This document shows positions 1 to 10,723 of a stretch of 64,000 nucleotides of DNA, piece by piece; the first letter of the stretch is position 1; every line of letters starts with the position of its first letter. Location of the stretch: the NCBI GenBank assembly GCA_001599975.1, contig BCIO01000003.1:3520762-3584761 (forward strand). The letters are read 5' to 3'. The notes under the pieces were generated by a model. The model did not search any database. It was given only the letters and a program-made list of their open reading frames with translations, and had not been told where the DNA came from. The translations under genes were made by a program, and so were the position numbers. The DNA is from Cystobasidiopsis lactophilus. Lineage: Eukaryota > Basidiomycota > Agaricostilbomycetes > Agaricostilbales > Chionosphaeraceae.

Positions 1-795
1 GGCGATGCACACTAAACGGTGGGTGAACCAGCACGACGGGTCTGTCGAGGTGTAGTGGTTCATAACGGCAAAGTCGTCCGGGATGAAGGCGACCTGGGTA
101 AAGTGGTAGAGGGTTTGCCACTCGGCTGCTGGGTCGGCGCGCTGCTGGCAGAACCAAGCTTGGGACTCGGGGCGCAGCGGGATGCCGGGAACATGTTGAT
201 GCACAAGTCTTAGTTCTGCGGTGCCCACACCGGCGTAGGGTTGGCCGTCGAATGGAAGAGGGTGACAGGTGTTGGCCGCGAAGCCAATGTCAACTGCCAA
301 AGGCTGATTGTTGAGGGTGACAATATTGAGCCTGGTCATTGTTCAGCATATCAAAATGCCAGAAATCGCAAGGGAAAGACGAACATGTGCGACCTGAGCC
401 CGAAAATGAGGTTTGCCACCGCGCCGCCAAAGAGCAAGATCGACTCACATGCCAGATACACCGGATGCGCCATGCACTCTGGCTCCAGTAGCATACACAT
501 CAAAGCCCAAGCTCTTCAGCACGTAGCCAAAGAAGGTGTTGAGCTCGAAGCAGTAGCCGCCCCTCTTGCGCTGGACGATCTTCTCAAACAGCGCGTCCTT
601 GTCCAATAGCAGCCTGCGGTAGGGCGAGTAGTGCAAGGAGACGTTCTCAAAGGGGACCGAGGCGAGGGTGTACATCATGAGCAGCTTGAGCACGTTCAGG
701 CTGGCGGGCTCGTTGAGCAGAAAGTTGCCCATTGGGCCAGTCAGCCGGATGCGCTCAAAGTAGGCGAGCAGTTGTGCTTGCGTGTACGTGTCCAT
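1..795 (-). CDS. Arylamine N-acetyltransferase, 3' part beyond the left edge
   Basis: NAT enzymes move acetyl from acetyl-CoA onto arylamines and hydrazines in the cytosol. Exon 1 is 449-795, starting at the ATG at 795. It carries the NAT motif RGGYCFELN, which holds the catalytic Cys, preceded by the usual N-terminal region with SVPFENVSLHY. A GTGAGT donor follows at 448. Exon 2 runs from about 331 off the left edge and reads LNIVTLNNQPLAVDIGF, the NAT segment with the catalytic Asp (VDIGF). The intron is about 117 nt, long for this window. The His of the Cys-His-Asp triad normally sits just before the LN(I/L)V segment; with this join a Gly-Met precedes it, so either the splice is slightly different or the His is absent. 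Family is certain; the exact junction is not. Confidence 0.88.
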
Positions 796-1268
796 GGTCT
801 AGAAGCAAGCAAACGCACGGTCAACACGAAGCACTGGGACGAAGCAGGGCAGAGAGAGCAGTACAATCGACGGGCGGGCGGGAGAGGCCAAAAGCTCAAT
901 AGCACAGCCGGCTTTTGAAGCGCCGCCTTGAGACTTGGCCAGCAGCTCTGGAGGGCCGCCCTTGAACAGCCCAGAGCAGCCGAGGGAGCCTTAACAGGCG
1001 CAGAGAGTGGTAGAACGGCGTCGACCTCAATCGAAGGCAGGTCACGCCTCAGGAGCCGAGCCCGAGACCTGCAGGCGCTGGCGTCTCTCTCGCTTGCTCA
1101 GCGACTTTTGCCACTCGGTTTGCTTGCTTGCTTTGGTACTTTGTCTGTAGGCGTTGCTCCAGTCCGTTGCCAGCGCCGGGCGCCAGCTGAACCCATCGCT
1201 TGAGAAGCCCGTCCGCCCTCGCTTCGCTCCCTTTTTTCGCGGCCTCGCTCCTGTCAAAGATTTCAGCC
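796..1268. other. Intergenic, divergent promoter region
   Basis: This stretch separates the N-acetyltransferase (reading left) and the Hsp40 gene (reading right), so it should hold both promoters. It is GC-rich. I see no convincing coding exon, repeat or recognisable operator in it. Confidence 0.5.
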
Positions 1269-2984
1269 ATGGTGGCAGAGACCAAGTTCTACGACCTGCT
1301 GGGCGTGGCGCCCAGCTGCTCTGATTCGGAGCTAAAGAAGGCCGTGAGCATTGAAGTCATGCAGAGGGCGAAGGCCGTTCATTAATCTTTTCTCGCGGCG
1401 CTGCAGTACCGCAAGAAGGTGCGTTGCCCGCTGCCCATAGCCCCCGTTGACTTGAGCTTAGCGTTTGCGTGCTCGACAGGCCATGCAATTGCACCCAGGT
1501 AAGAACGGGCGACGTTGATCTGCGTTCAGAATGCGTCTTCTCACTCGCCTTCCTTGCAGATAAGAATCCCGACACGGCAGACTTGTTTAAGGAGGTGCGC
1601 TTGCGGTTAACTGCTGGCCATAAGTAATTTGATCCTAACGGCCGGCTCGCAGGTCTCGCACGGTTGGTGGATTTTGCCCATTGATAAAGCGATCTCGACT
1701 TAAGAGGGCCATTGTCACTTCGCAGCCTACGAGACGCTCTCCGACCCGCAAAAACGAGACATGTACGACCAGTTTGGCGAGAAGGGCTTGTCAGAAGGCG
1801 GCGGCATGGGCGGCATGGACCCCCAAGATCTTTTCTCCCAGCTCTTTGGCGGCGGCATGTTCGGCGGCGGCGGTCGCGGTGGCGGTCGCCCGTCCGGCCC
1901 GCGCAAGGGCAAGGACCTCGTCCACCGCGTCAAGTGCACCTTGGAGGAGCTCTACGCCGGCAAGACGACCAAGCTGGCCCTACAAAAGCACGTCCTCTGC
2001 GCAAAGTGCGACGGCAAGGGCGCCAACAAGGAGGGCGCCGTCAAGACCTGCCAGGGCTGCCGCGGCCAGGGCATCAAGATTGTCCTCCGCCAGCTCGGGC
2101 CCATGGTCCAGCAGATGCAGCAGCAGTGCCCCGACTGCAACGGCGAGGGCGAGATCATCAACGCCAAGGACCGGTGCAAGGGCTGCGCCGGCAAGAAGGT
2201 CATCAACGAGCGCAAGGTGCTCGAGGTGCACGTCGACCGCGGCATGAAGGACGGCCAGACCATCACTTTTAACGGCGAGGCCGACCAGGCGCCCGGCATC
2301 GTCCCCGGCGACGTTGTCATCGTCATCGAGGAGAAGCCGCACGAGCGGTACAAGCGCAAGGGCGACGACCTCTTCGCTGAGGTCGAGGTCGATCTCTTGA
2401 CCGCCTTGGCCGGCGGTTCCTTCCCGCTCAAGCACCTCGAAGCCCACAAGGTCCTCAAAGTCACCATCCTCCCCGGCGAAATCATCCGGCCAGGTGGGTT
2501 GCCCTTCTTTTACTCTTCAGCTCTTTCCCTTGTGCTGACACCACGAGACCCTCACAGGCGCCCTCAAGGTCTTGAAGGAGCAGGGCATGCCCTCCTACCG
2601 CCACCACGAAGCTGGCGACCTCTACCTGCACCTGAACGTCACCTTCCCCGAATCCCTACCTGAGACGGCCTTCCCGGCTTTGGAGGCAGCCCTGCCGCCC
2701 CGCGCCGACCACACCTACCCTTCAGGCGAGGACCACCTCGAAGAAGTGTTCAGTGCGTCCTCGCTCTCTTCCTGCCATCAGCATTTTCATGTGCTGATTC
2801 CTGAGTTGCAACTCCGTACAGTGTCTGAGCCCGACCAGGCCAAGCAAGCACGAGCGCAAGCGATGGATCTCGACGACGACGACGAAGATGGCCATGGTGG
2901 AGGGTGAGCTCACTCTTCTTCCTTGTCAATCGGATGATCATGTCTGACGCCCTGTTCTTCAGCGTGCAATGCGCCCAATCGTAG
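1269..2984 (+). CDS. YDJ1: Type I Hsp40 co-chaperone, Ydj1/DnaJA-like, farnesylated
   Basis: Co-chaperone that stimulates Hsp70 ATPase and delivers unfolded clients. Nine exons: 1269-1343, 1407-1418, 1480-1498, 1560-1594, 1653-1662, 1726-2493, 2558-2752, 2822-2903, 2963-2984. The J domain (YDLLGVAPSCSDSELKKA... LHPDKNPDTADLFKEVSHAY) is spread over the first six exons and the HPD codons span a splice. A Gly/Phe-rich stretch (FGGGMFGGGGRGGGR) follows, then four zinc-binding repeats (CAKCDGKG, CQGCRGQG, CPDCNGEG, CKGCAGKK) and the client-binding C-terminal domain. The last 22-nt exon adds VQCAQS and a stop, so the protein ends in a CAQS CaaX box, as in Ydj1 and DNAJA1, pointing to farnesylation and ER or cytosolic membrane association. 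Without that splice the frame stops at 2905-2907 and the CaaX is lost. Confidence 0.95.
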
Positions 2985-3528
2985 AAAAGCACTCTTCCCC
3001 CTTCCGCGCGCATTTCCCACGTTGTACTTCTTCCCCTGCGAGATCCGGCTTCTAATCCTCCTCCTAGACTCTCCCTCTCTCCAGCATATCCCCCTTTCTT
3101 CTCACGCTCGTGCATTTTACCCTTTGGCTTGACGGTTTCTGAGCACGACGATGCATCCAAAAACTTGAGAACCTGAAGTTTCCGACTGGCAGCACTGTGG
3201 TGGCGACTCGCCGCGAAGTTTGGTTGCGCTCGCTCTGCGGCTTTGCGCTCTCAAACCCGAGACTTATCTCATTGCTCAGGCCTGTTGCCTTCCAGTCGAG
3301 GATCAGGAGAAATGATGCTTCTCATTGCTCGCTGCTCCCGGGGCCATCTTTGCGCTTTCAAGGTGCTCGTCGCCGAAGAAGACTGCAGCCACTGCATTCG
3401 GTGCCCAACCCGCTCACGGTGTATGCTTTGGTTGCAGAAGGAGACCTTATGAAACACCAGAAGCTGCACTCCGTGGTCCTGCCGAAAATGTCGGGCCCTT
3501 TCTCTTTACAGTGATCGAAGGCGTTATT
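2985..3528. other. Intergenic
   Basis: Spacer between the Hsp40 stop and the first in-frame ATG of the next gene. Frames from 3316 onward are open and may be 5' coding sequence of the following gene. Otherwise I see nothing recognisable. Confidence 0.35.
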
Positions 3529-5320
3529 ATGCCCTTGCTGTTATATCCTCCTCTTCATTGGCACTTCAGGTCATTCTGTGGTGCAAATGAGGGCCTGTGG
3601 CAGTGGGTAAGACTGCGGACGTCTTCCAGGTACGACGCAAGACGGGTTCACATCCTTCTGGCCATGCAAAGTCCCCGGCCCAGACCTCTTCCTCCCCAAC
3701 TACCACGCAAGATTGCAATGGCTGGGGCTATAAATCAGCAAGTAGATCGACGTCATTCGTATGGCGACAAGACAGGCGTCGACTCGAACCCTGTCGGTCC
3801 AATACGACCTCGTGCTCGGTCACTTCCCAAACCTCTCATCCCATTCTGGTTGCTGCGACGTGATCATCCTCTTTTCCACCCCGAAGATTGGCCAAAGTTC
3901 TTCATTCACCGCGTGGAGCGCACCATTGGGGACTGTAGACAGGTTGTTAAAGAGCCGCTCCTCGTGTTGGTTAGCAACGTTAGTAATGTTGTTTCTTCTA
4001 TCATTTGGATATTTCTGACTTGGTCGATCTTGAAGGCAGGAAGCCAGGAGGCTGCCATTTGCTTTGGCCCTGCTCACGTTTTCTACGTAGTCAGACTTCC
4101 GCAGACCAGGACTGACAAGATTCCTGGTCAACCACACCGCACTGAAACTTTTCACGACTTGCAATTGGTCGCGAGCACCCCTCTTCAGCCTCTGCGCAAG
4201 CAGCCTCTGGAAGCAGTTTCGACCGTGCTTCAAAACAGTCTCGCGCAACTCAAAGGCCTTCACATCTTCCGCGGCAGCTTTTCCATCAAACTTATCAAAT
4301 GGACCTTCGAGCCTATAGGAGTTCAGCTTGGAGGCCGAAAGGATGATTTTGGGTACGTCCGCTATGCAATTGTCAAGGTGAGTGGGATCACCTATTCCCG
4401 AAACTGCGGGTTAAGATGTAACCATAGAGCACGCGTACTCAAAGAGGCCAAGACTCTTCAGGGGCACAAAAACAGGGCCAATCTGCCGTTCTTGCCCTGC
4501 AGTCTTGTTTTGCGGGTTGGGCCGACTCCGATTTCCAGGACGATATGGCCCGCGACAGATCATTCGATAAAGCCAAGAGTCGATCCGATCACATTCTGAC
4601 CTATGTATCCCACCTCCTGGACATCTTGAAGCAAAAAGGCTACGTGCTATGGCATGATGCTTCGCTGCTCAAAAGCACTTTGCCGGCTTCGGTCGTAGTC
4701 TACTCCTGTAGCGACCCCAGCGATCCAGGTTCTGCCGACAAGCTTATGGCTGTGTTCTATTTGGCGGCGACCTTGCCGGGAGGAGTCGTGGTGCCCTGGC
4801 CTTGTGAATGGCCGTTTCGTCTCGGAAACACGTCCAGAAGAGAGCCGAATGGACAAGATGTTCTGGAAGTACCGACACACTTAATTCCTCTCCTAGTGGC
4901 CCCAGACCCGTTCGGCATGCTCCGATGTCAAAACCTCAAATTGCTCCAAAAAGTAGAAGGGGAGGTTTGCGTGCACGGCTCGAATACTCTCGCTCTTCGT
5001 CGGAGAGTCCCTTATATCGTCAAACGGCTGCAAGATTTGTCGAAGATCCTAAAGCTTATGGTGAGTCTCTTGACTGGCATCCCTGTGTCGTAATCCTGAG
5101 CGTGCTTTAGGGCATCCCTACAACTCCCTTTCATTTTGTAGATGAAAAGGTGGCGTTTGGCCATCATGGAGTGTGGACTGTTACCACTTGGAAGACTGTG
5201 CAAGGTCAAAAGATGGAGGAAGATTCGGTTCGCAAATGGCTGAGGTTTCAATGTCAAGTGGCGGCTCCCCGACCCTTGCCAAGTAAAGGGCTCCCGGACC
5301 GCTATTCGATTTCTGGATGA
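3529..5320 (+). CDS. Unrecognised spliced gene, hypothetical protein
   Basis: I do not recognise the product. One frame is open from 3316 to 4377 (over 350 codons); the first in-frame ATG is at 3529. A GTGAGT donor at 4378 and an AG at 4426-4427 remove 50 nt and join to 4428-5060. A second GTGAGT...TTTAG intron (5061-5110, also 50 nt) joins to 5111-5320, ending in TGA. Both joins keep frame, giving about 563 residues from 3529. The last two exons look most protein-like (for example DHILTYVSHLLDILKQKGYV and VWTVTTWKTVQGQKMEEDSV). No clear membrane segments, signal peptide or known motif was seen. Codons here are less GC-rich at third positions than in neighbours, which would fit a young or fast-evolving gene. 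The 5' end is uncertain; an upstream exon may be missing. Confidence 0.5.
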
Positions 5321-6193
5321 ACGAATGTTGGCGGGACGCCCACCACATCACATACCTATACCTTTCTCTTTGATAATTTATACAGTATGCATTCCTCGTT
5401 CAACTTCGGCACGCCGCCACTGGCTGGACTTTGGGAGGCGTTACTACAAATGCGATGAGCCTTGGCCCCTCTTTGACAAATCACTCTCACTGCCACGGCA
5501 AGGCTCTTGATCTCCCGACCAGAAGCTGTGGGCTCGGCCGGTGGATGACCTCCGTGGCTGATTCTTCTGCCAGCGCAGTGCACAAGTTGACGGAGTACGA
5601 CCGTCTCGTTTAGACGGGCTGCCCTCGTGTCTCGAATATGAAGAAATGAAAGTCTTCATTGTAAATTTAACAGCACATTGATCTTGTGCTTTCCAAGTCG
5701 CGCTCTGCAGCTTGCTACTAGAGCCCAGCGCGAAGACGTCGAACCTCGGACCTGTGCTGCCCTTTCCTTCGGCACTGGCGGCATTTCTTCCCATGCCTCT
5801 GTCATTCTGGGTGTCTGGCTTCCTGGTATCCGCATTCTTGGGACCTCTACACGCATCCGAAAGCTTCGAGCCTGCCTTTTCTTCATGCACGCCGGCTGCT
5901 TCCGGTCAGCAGTGCGACCTTTGCGGAAGGTGCTCTGGTCTCGAACGAGTTGATGATGCTGAAGGGCGGTGGCAACTCTGGATAGCGACTTTGCCACTTG
6001 ACGAGTTGGAGAAGGTCAGTCGGAAACCCTCTTGACACAGGTGCGCGGTTACATTCTCGAAGTCTCCAAAACACTTGCCGAGACTTGTCTCAGAAGTGAG
6101 GCGACCTGGAAGTGTCCGACTGAGGCTCTTCTCTTTCGCATCCGCCATCCCACTTTGATACCAGTTTGCAACTCCTTGCCGTCCTCCCACAGA
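5321..6193. other. Intergenic, no supported gene
   Basis: About 870 nt between the unknown spliced gene and the first secreted-protein copy. Short open frames occur on both strands, but none has a convincing start, splice set or resemblance to the neighbouring family. Confidence 0.4.
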
Positions 6194-6730
6194 ATGCTTT
6201 TCTCTACTCTCGCTTTCTTAACTCTCTCTCATCTTGCCTCAATCGCCCGCGGTATCATCTTGTACGAAGGCGCTGGCTGCACCGGAAACGTTCTCTTCAG
6301 GATGCAGCTCCAGGACGGTCAGTTCTTCTACAGTTTCCTTAGAGCTTGGGAGCTTAAACCATTTGGTGAATTCAGGACAATGCGCTGATATGTTCAATGC
6401 AAAGAGCGTCCGCATGTCGGGCAATCTTGGCATCATGAGCCTTTACACCGAGTCCGTCACCTGTGACGACATCAAAGCCAACAAAGGTGGCAGCGTCTTC
6501 ACCATCAAAGGCGACGACGCCGTTGGCTGCAAGGTGAGTTTTTGCTGGACAGTCAATTGGCTCGGGCGAGACTGATTTACGGTTGGGCAGGACGTGCACA
6601 ATACAGCTGGCGATGGGTTGGTGATTCATCTGGATCGACGGGCCATCCGACTCATGCTCTTCTCATATATGTCAGATTCAGCTTCCACGCCGCTTCGTAT
6701 GTTCTCAACCCCAAACGTCGCCTTGCCTGA
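6194..6730 (+). CDS. Small secreted Cys protein, tandem copy A
   Basis: Four exons: 6194-6317, 6376-6533, 6591-6616, 6676-6730, encoding 120 residues. An N-terminal hydrophobic signal peptide (MLFSTLAFLTLSHLASIARG) is followed by a mature part with four Cys, in contexts GCTG, GQCAD, TCDD and VGCK, so two disulfides are possible. Conserved landmarks shared with the other copies are ILYEG, NAKSVR, LYT, NTAGDG and FSFHAA, and the protein ends in a basic KRRLA. No domain is recognised by eye. The alternation of short hydrophobic strands with a Y.....C.G start loosely recalls small beta-sandwich secreted proteins; that is inference only. The gene is one of four direct tandem paralogues spanning 6.2-10.7 kb, all on the plus strand. 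Confidence 0.85.
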
Positions 6731-7549
6731 AGGGGGAAGGGGACTTCGGTGGCGTCCGTGTCGCTATTCCGTATCACAAACTATCGTTGCTTATTCACTC
6801 GTTATGCGTCCAATTCTTGTATCTCTACACCGTCCTTGTAATTTTGAGATCAGCCACCAAAGGCTGCGGTTAGGAATCCCCCGCCAGCGGAGGACTTTTG
6901 CTTGTTGCGCTCGCCCGGCCAAACCTGCCTTCCCTGCCTCTCTCGCATGGTGTACGAGCCCAGCCCCCAATAGTCAGATCTCTTCGCTCGGTTGGTGTGC
7001 GTAGAAGGGCCAGAGCAGGACGATTTCCAGCTACAGCCCGCCGGCAGCTCAGCGAGGCCCTGCGAGGGGCCTCTAGCGTCTGCCAAGTCTTGCTTCAGTC
7101 GCCCTGTTTCTGCTTAGCTTTCGAAAGTGTTAGAAAGACGTCCTGGCTGTCGTCACCTTGCCCTCGGTCCCGTGGCTTCATTTCTTTGGGCCGGCTGTGA
7201 GGTTTGGTCCGACAGCTCGAGTTTCCCGCTGGATCCTTTTGCGTCACTCTGCATCCCCAAAGCACTTCACGACGCTTCTGGCCAGCCACTAGCAGGGTTA
7301 ACACTGCTTCATGACAACCACCAGCTTCTCGCTGGGCCCCAAAGTCGCATGCTAGCTGAAGATGCCCAGCCAGCTCAAAGTTTGGCGCCACGAGCGCCGC
7401 GGGAAGGCCCAGCTGCGCCCTTGGGGGCATCTGGTCTTCGCAGGCAACCCTTTCTGCTAGCAAAACCGCAACGTTGCCTCTCTTTCTCGTTCCACCACTT
7501 CCTCTTGCCACACACACACACACACACACAAATCCCAAACTCTCAAACC
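6731..7549. other. Intergenic between secreted-protein copies A and B
   Basis: About 820 nt. The start holds a short match (GGTGGCGTC) to the 3' flank of copies C and D. The end holds a (CA)n tract just upstream of the copy B start. No other gene supported. Confidence 0.4.
7509..7530. repeat. (CA)11 dinucleotide microsatellite
   Basis: Eleven uninterrupted CA units lie 20 nt upstream of the ATG of secreted-protein copy B, in its likely 5' UTR or core promoter. Such tracts vary in length between strains. Confidence 0.9.
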
Positions 7550-8000
7550 ATGCGATTCACCGTTGCTTGCCTGTCCGCTTTGGTCGCTTTCACATCGACT
7601 GCCCATGCATTGGTTGCCTACGCCGGAGCAGACTGTACCGGTGCAATCACGTTCAATCAACAATTGAGCAGCGGTGCGCACCAGCTTTGTTCATTCTCAT
7701 ACACGAGATTGGGACTCATGTTGGTGACGACCTACCTGCAGGACAATGCATTGGCCACATCAACGCCAAGAGTGTCAAGCTCTCCTCCACCCAGGGTCAT
7801 ATGACCATGCATCTTCAAATCGACGACTGCGGCAACATCGGCTCTGGAGCTCCCGATGCCACTGTCGTTCTTGCCGGTGACCTCAACTGCCACGTAAGCC
7901 TCTGCAATTCAGTTTTCACACTGAGGGTGTGTATTCATCCCCACCCCCTCAGAACGCCCCTGTTGGCTTCAACTTCCTGTCTGCTCAATACTCTCTCTGA
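7550..8000 (+). CDS. Small secreted Cys protein, tandem copy B (divergent)
   Basis: Three exons: 7550-7673, 7742-7893, 7953-8000, encoding 107 residues. Exon 1 is 124 nt, as in all four copies, and encodes a signal peptide (MRFTVACLSALVAFTSTAHA). The mature part keeps the four Cys (DCTG, GQCIG, DDCG, LNCH) and the NAKSV and LSS landmarks, but diverges elsewhere. It lacks the separate 26-nt third exon of copies A, C and D, and ends in FLSAQYSL instead of the basic RRL tail. It is thus the outlier of the array, either older or under different selection. Confidence 0.8.
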
Positions 8001-8735
8001 ACACCTTCTCCCGAACTCGTAAGCCTTGCTTTGCAGTAACCTCTCTCTTTCCTACTTGTGTTTATCGTTGAGTATCTAGGACATTCGCCCAGCCGGAGGC
8101 CAGCTCAAGGGGGGCGAGCCTGCTGGTAGCGTATGAGACATCTCCAGAATTTTTCGACCGTACCTTTTCTGCTTCATCATCTATCCCGCCCAATGATATC
8201 GCTTCTACGGACCGGGATGAACCTTGCTTGGCTTGATTGCAAAGTCTTCTCGATTGCTTTCCCCTTTCACTGTGCTGCCTTCCTCCTTTCTTCTTCTGAG
8301 AGCACAAACGGACCGAATGTCCTTGAGCGCGAAGATATTGGTCTTTCTCGTCATGTTCATCGGACTCTCGAGCGGCCCTTCCTGGGCCGAGAATTTGTCT
8401 CCTCGGCGACGCCTTCTTCTCTTTGCCCTCGAACAGGCGCAACCTTGCCGGCCAAGCTCCCTCTCACAGATCCCTGTCTGGATACTTGTTATAGTAATAC
8501 TCTCTCGTGTCTCAAGAGAGAGAGTTGCTCAGATTGCAGAGTGTGCGCAAACAGGCTCGGACATTGGTTGGCTCTTTGACAAGAAGGCTCTTCTCGTTTG
8601 AGCCCAGACAGGTTTCTAAGCCTGTCCAGAAGAAGTCCAGCACCCAACATGTTTGAAGTCTGCCCCTAAAGATTCGCCTCTTTGCTGGTTGCCCTTCACA
8701 AACCACGTCCTCTTCAGCCCCTCCACCCTTCCAGT
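8001..8735. other. Intergenic between copies B and C
   Basis: About 735 nt. Apart from one weak small reading frame listed separately, nothing is supported here. Confidence 0.35.
8317..8601 (+). CDS. Possible 94-residue secreted or membrane small protein
   Basis: A single uninterrupted frame from an ATG at 8317 opens with a signal-peptide-like segment (MSLSAKILVFLVMFIGLSSG then PSWAEN), followed by a second hydrophobic stretch (IPVWILVIVILS). It shares no landmark with the flanking secreted-protein family. No homologue recognised. It could be chance in a pyrimidine-rich spacer. Confidence 0.2.
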   Translation: MSLSAKILVFLVMFIGLSSGPSWAENLSPRRRLLLFALEQAQPCRPSSLSQIPVWILVIVILSRVSRERVAQIAECAQTGSDIGWLFDKKALLV

Positions 8736-9275
8736 ATGTTCATTAAACCCATAGTCCTGGCGACTTTTTCTTTCGTGGCCTCCGCTGTGCGCGCCATTAT
8801 ACTGTACGAAGGTGACTACTGCCAGGGAGCGATTGTCTTCAGGCTGCCGCTCGCGGATGGTAAGGCCCATTTCCGCTTGTTACCAGGCCTGGGCTGACGG
8901 ACCCCAGGTCAATGCGCCGACTTATTCGACGTTAAGAGCGTCAGCTTGACAGCGAGCCTCGGCACCATGACCCTCTACACGACGCCGGGGGTGACTTGCG
9001 ACCAAATCAGGCAAGGCAAAGGCGGGCCCTCGGTCAGTCTCACCGGGGACGCTGGCGTCAAATGCACTGTGAGCTCCGTGTTCTCGGACTTGTTGGTCTT
9101 ACCAAGACTCTGACGACTTTGCCGCATAGGATCCCAAAAACGGAGCGGCCAGCGGGTTAGGTCCTCCTTTCATAGGTCCTCGGAACCTTGACCTTATTCA
9201 TTGTCTTTCTGAAGCTACAACTTCCACGCAGCCGTGTACAATCTGCCCAAGTCGGCGAAGCGTCGCCTTTCCTGA
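8736..9275 (+). CDS. Small secreted Cys protein, tandem copy C
   Basis: Four exons: 8736-8859, 8908-9068, 9130-9155, 9215-9275, encoding 123 residues. Signal peptide MFIKPIVLATFSFVASAVRA, then the family pattern: ILYEG, four Cys in YCQG, GQCAD, TCDQ and VKCT, then KSVSL, MTLYT, ASG, YNFHAA, and a basic tail AKRRLS. Exon sizes 124, 161, 26 and 61 nt and all intron phases match copies A and D. The 3' flank shares GCGCCCCGGTGGCGT and TTTTGTACATCTGGAATG with the flank of copy D, so the duplicated unit included the 3' UTR. Confidence 0.85.
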
Positions 9276-10170
9276 ACCTCAGAGCGCCCCGGTGGCGTCG
9301 TCTCATTCTAACAGCTTTTCCATCCACTCTCCCTTCGACTAGAACGCTCTTGTTTTGTACATCTGGAATGCTAACTTGACCGAGCCCCGCTAGAGAACTC
9401 GCTGACCTCTGCTGGATTTGCGAACGACATCTTGAGGTCAATCAGCCGCCACGCTCCCTTGGCAGCACCTCGAGCCGACCGGAAGACGTCTTCATCGAGT
9501 CTCACTCCTACTCTAATAGACATTCAAATGTTCCCCAAGCCACTGCCGGACTGCCATGCCCTGGCGGGAGCCTGGATCGCCTCCCGTGTTCGGTCGAATC
9601 TGGCGCTCTTGCTCTTGCTCTGGTCTGGCTTTCTTAAGCTGCTCTGGGACCTTGAATAGCATTTTTTGATCACTTGAGAGCCCAATCTGCGCCGTGGACA
9701 ATGTCCGCTTTTGCCTCTTTGCCGCGATGAAAATTGCGAAGGGCGTCTGCCTGGCCTGGGGGCTCTCGGGTAAGTCGGCATTCCTTCTTGGCGAACCCTC
9801 ACTCGTTCAAACAATGGGCACTGTACGGACTCTGCCCGCCTCTCAAGTCTTCTCGTTTGCCTTGGACCGTCTTCAATCGCTCCTCGGGCAACCCCTCCGG
9901 ACTATCGCCTCTGCCTTGCCAACATTGACCACATCACAGTATAGCCAGCAATGGGATCTTGGCGGGTAAACAATGACCAGACATTGATTGACCAGAATCA
10001 CCTTCTTTGCGTTTGACAGATTCCGTCCTGTTCGGTTGACTTGCCCCCCTCCTTCCTTTGGTCTCCGTCCTCAACCACCATTTCTAACGCGGGTCGTTTT
10101 CTCTCATTTTACTCAACGCCGGTCGTTTTCTTCCTCTCCTTCCGAAAGCCATCCTTAGTCGACGAGAGCC
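9276..10170. other. Intergenic between copies C and D
   Basis: About 900 nt. The first part is the 3' flank of copy C with blocks that recur after copy D. No coding exon is supported in the rest. Confidence 0.4.
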
Positions 10171-10723
10171 ATGATCTTGACCGCCGTCGCCTTTTGGTTC
10201 TTACCTCTTCTGGCAGCCTCGGCCCGAGCGCTCATCTTATACGAAGGCGCTGGCTGTACCGGAACCGTTATCTTTCGCTTACCCCTCGCAGACGGTGAGC
10301 CCCTTCCTCTTCTTAAGAGACCAAAAAAAAGGCTGAGAAAGATCGAGCGGACAGGACAGTGCGCGGACATGTTCAACGCCAAGAGCGTCCGCTTGTCTTC
10401 CAACCAGGGCACGATGAGCTTGTACACGGACGCGTCGGTCGGGTGCGACGCCATCAAAGGCGGCAAAGGCGGCAATGCGGTAGTCCTCAAAGGTGACGCT
10501 GGGGTCGGGTGTACTGTGGGTCGTCTCCCTCTCTCCTTTTTGCATGCTCAAGCTCTGATTCTCAATGGCATGGTCTATAGGACGTCAGCAACACCGCAGG
10601 CGACGGGTTGGTTTCTCCCCCCTTGATTGCTTATGACCCAAGACTGCCTAGCTCATTTCCCATCATTTCAGGTTCAGCTTCCACGCTGCTGAATGGACGT
10701 ACAGCGGCAAGCGGCGTCTATAG
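10171..10723 (+). CDS. Small secreted Cys protein, tandem copy D
   Basis: Four exons: 10171-10294, 10355-10515, 10581-10606, 10672-10723, encoding 120 residues. Signal peptide MILTAVAFWFLPLLAASARA. The mature part begins LILYEGAGCTGTVIFRLPL and keeps GQCADMFNAKSVRLSS, MSLYT, four Cys, DVSNTAGDG and FSFHAA, ending in GKRRL. It is closest to copy A in the centre and to copy C in the 3' flank. The three 124-161-26 nt leading exons repeat exactly in size between C and D. Confidence 0.85.

Noticed and set aside
5444-5997. Overlapping short frames on the minus strand between the unknown gene and secreted copy A
   Set aside because: No splice set, signal peptide or family resemblance; lengths fit chance.
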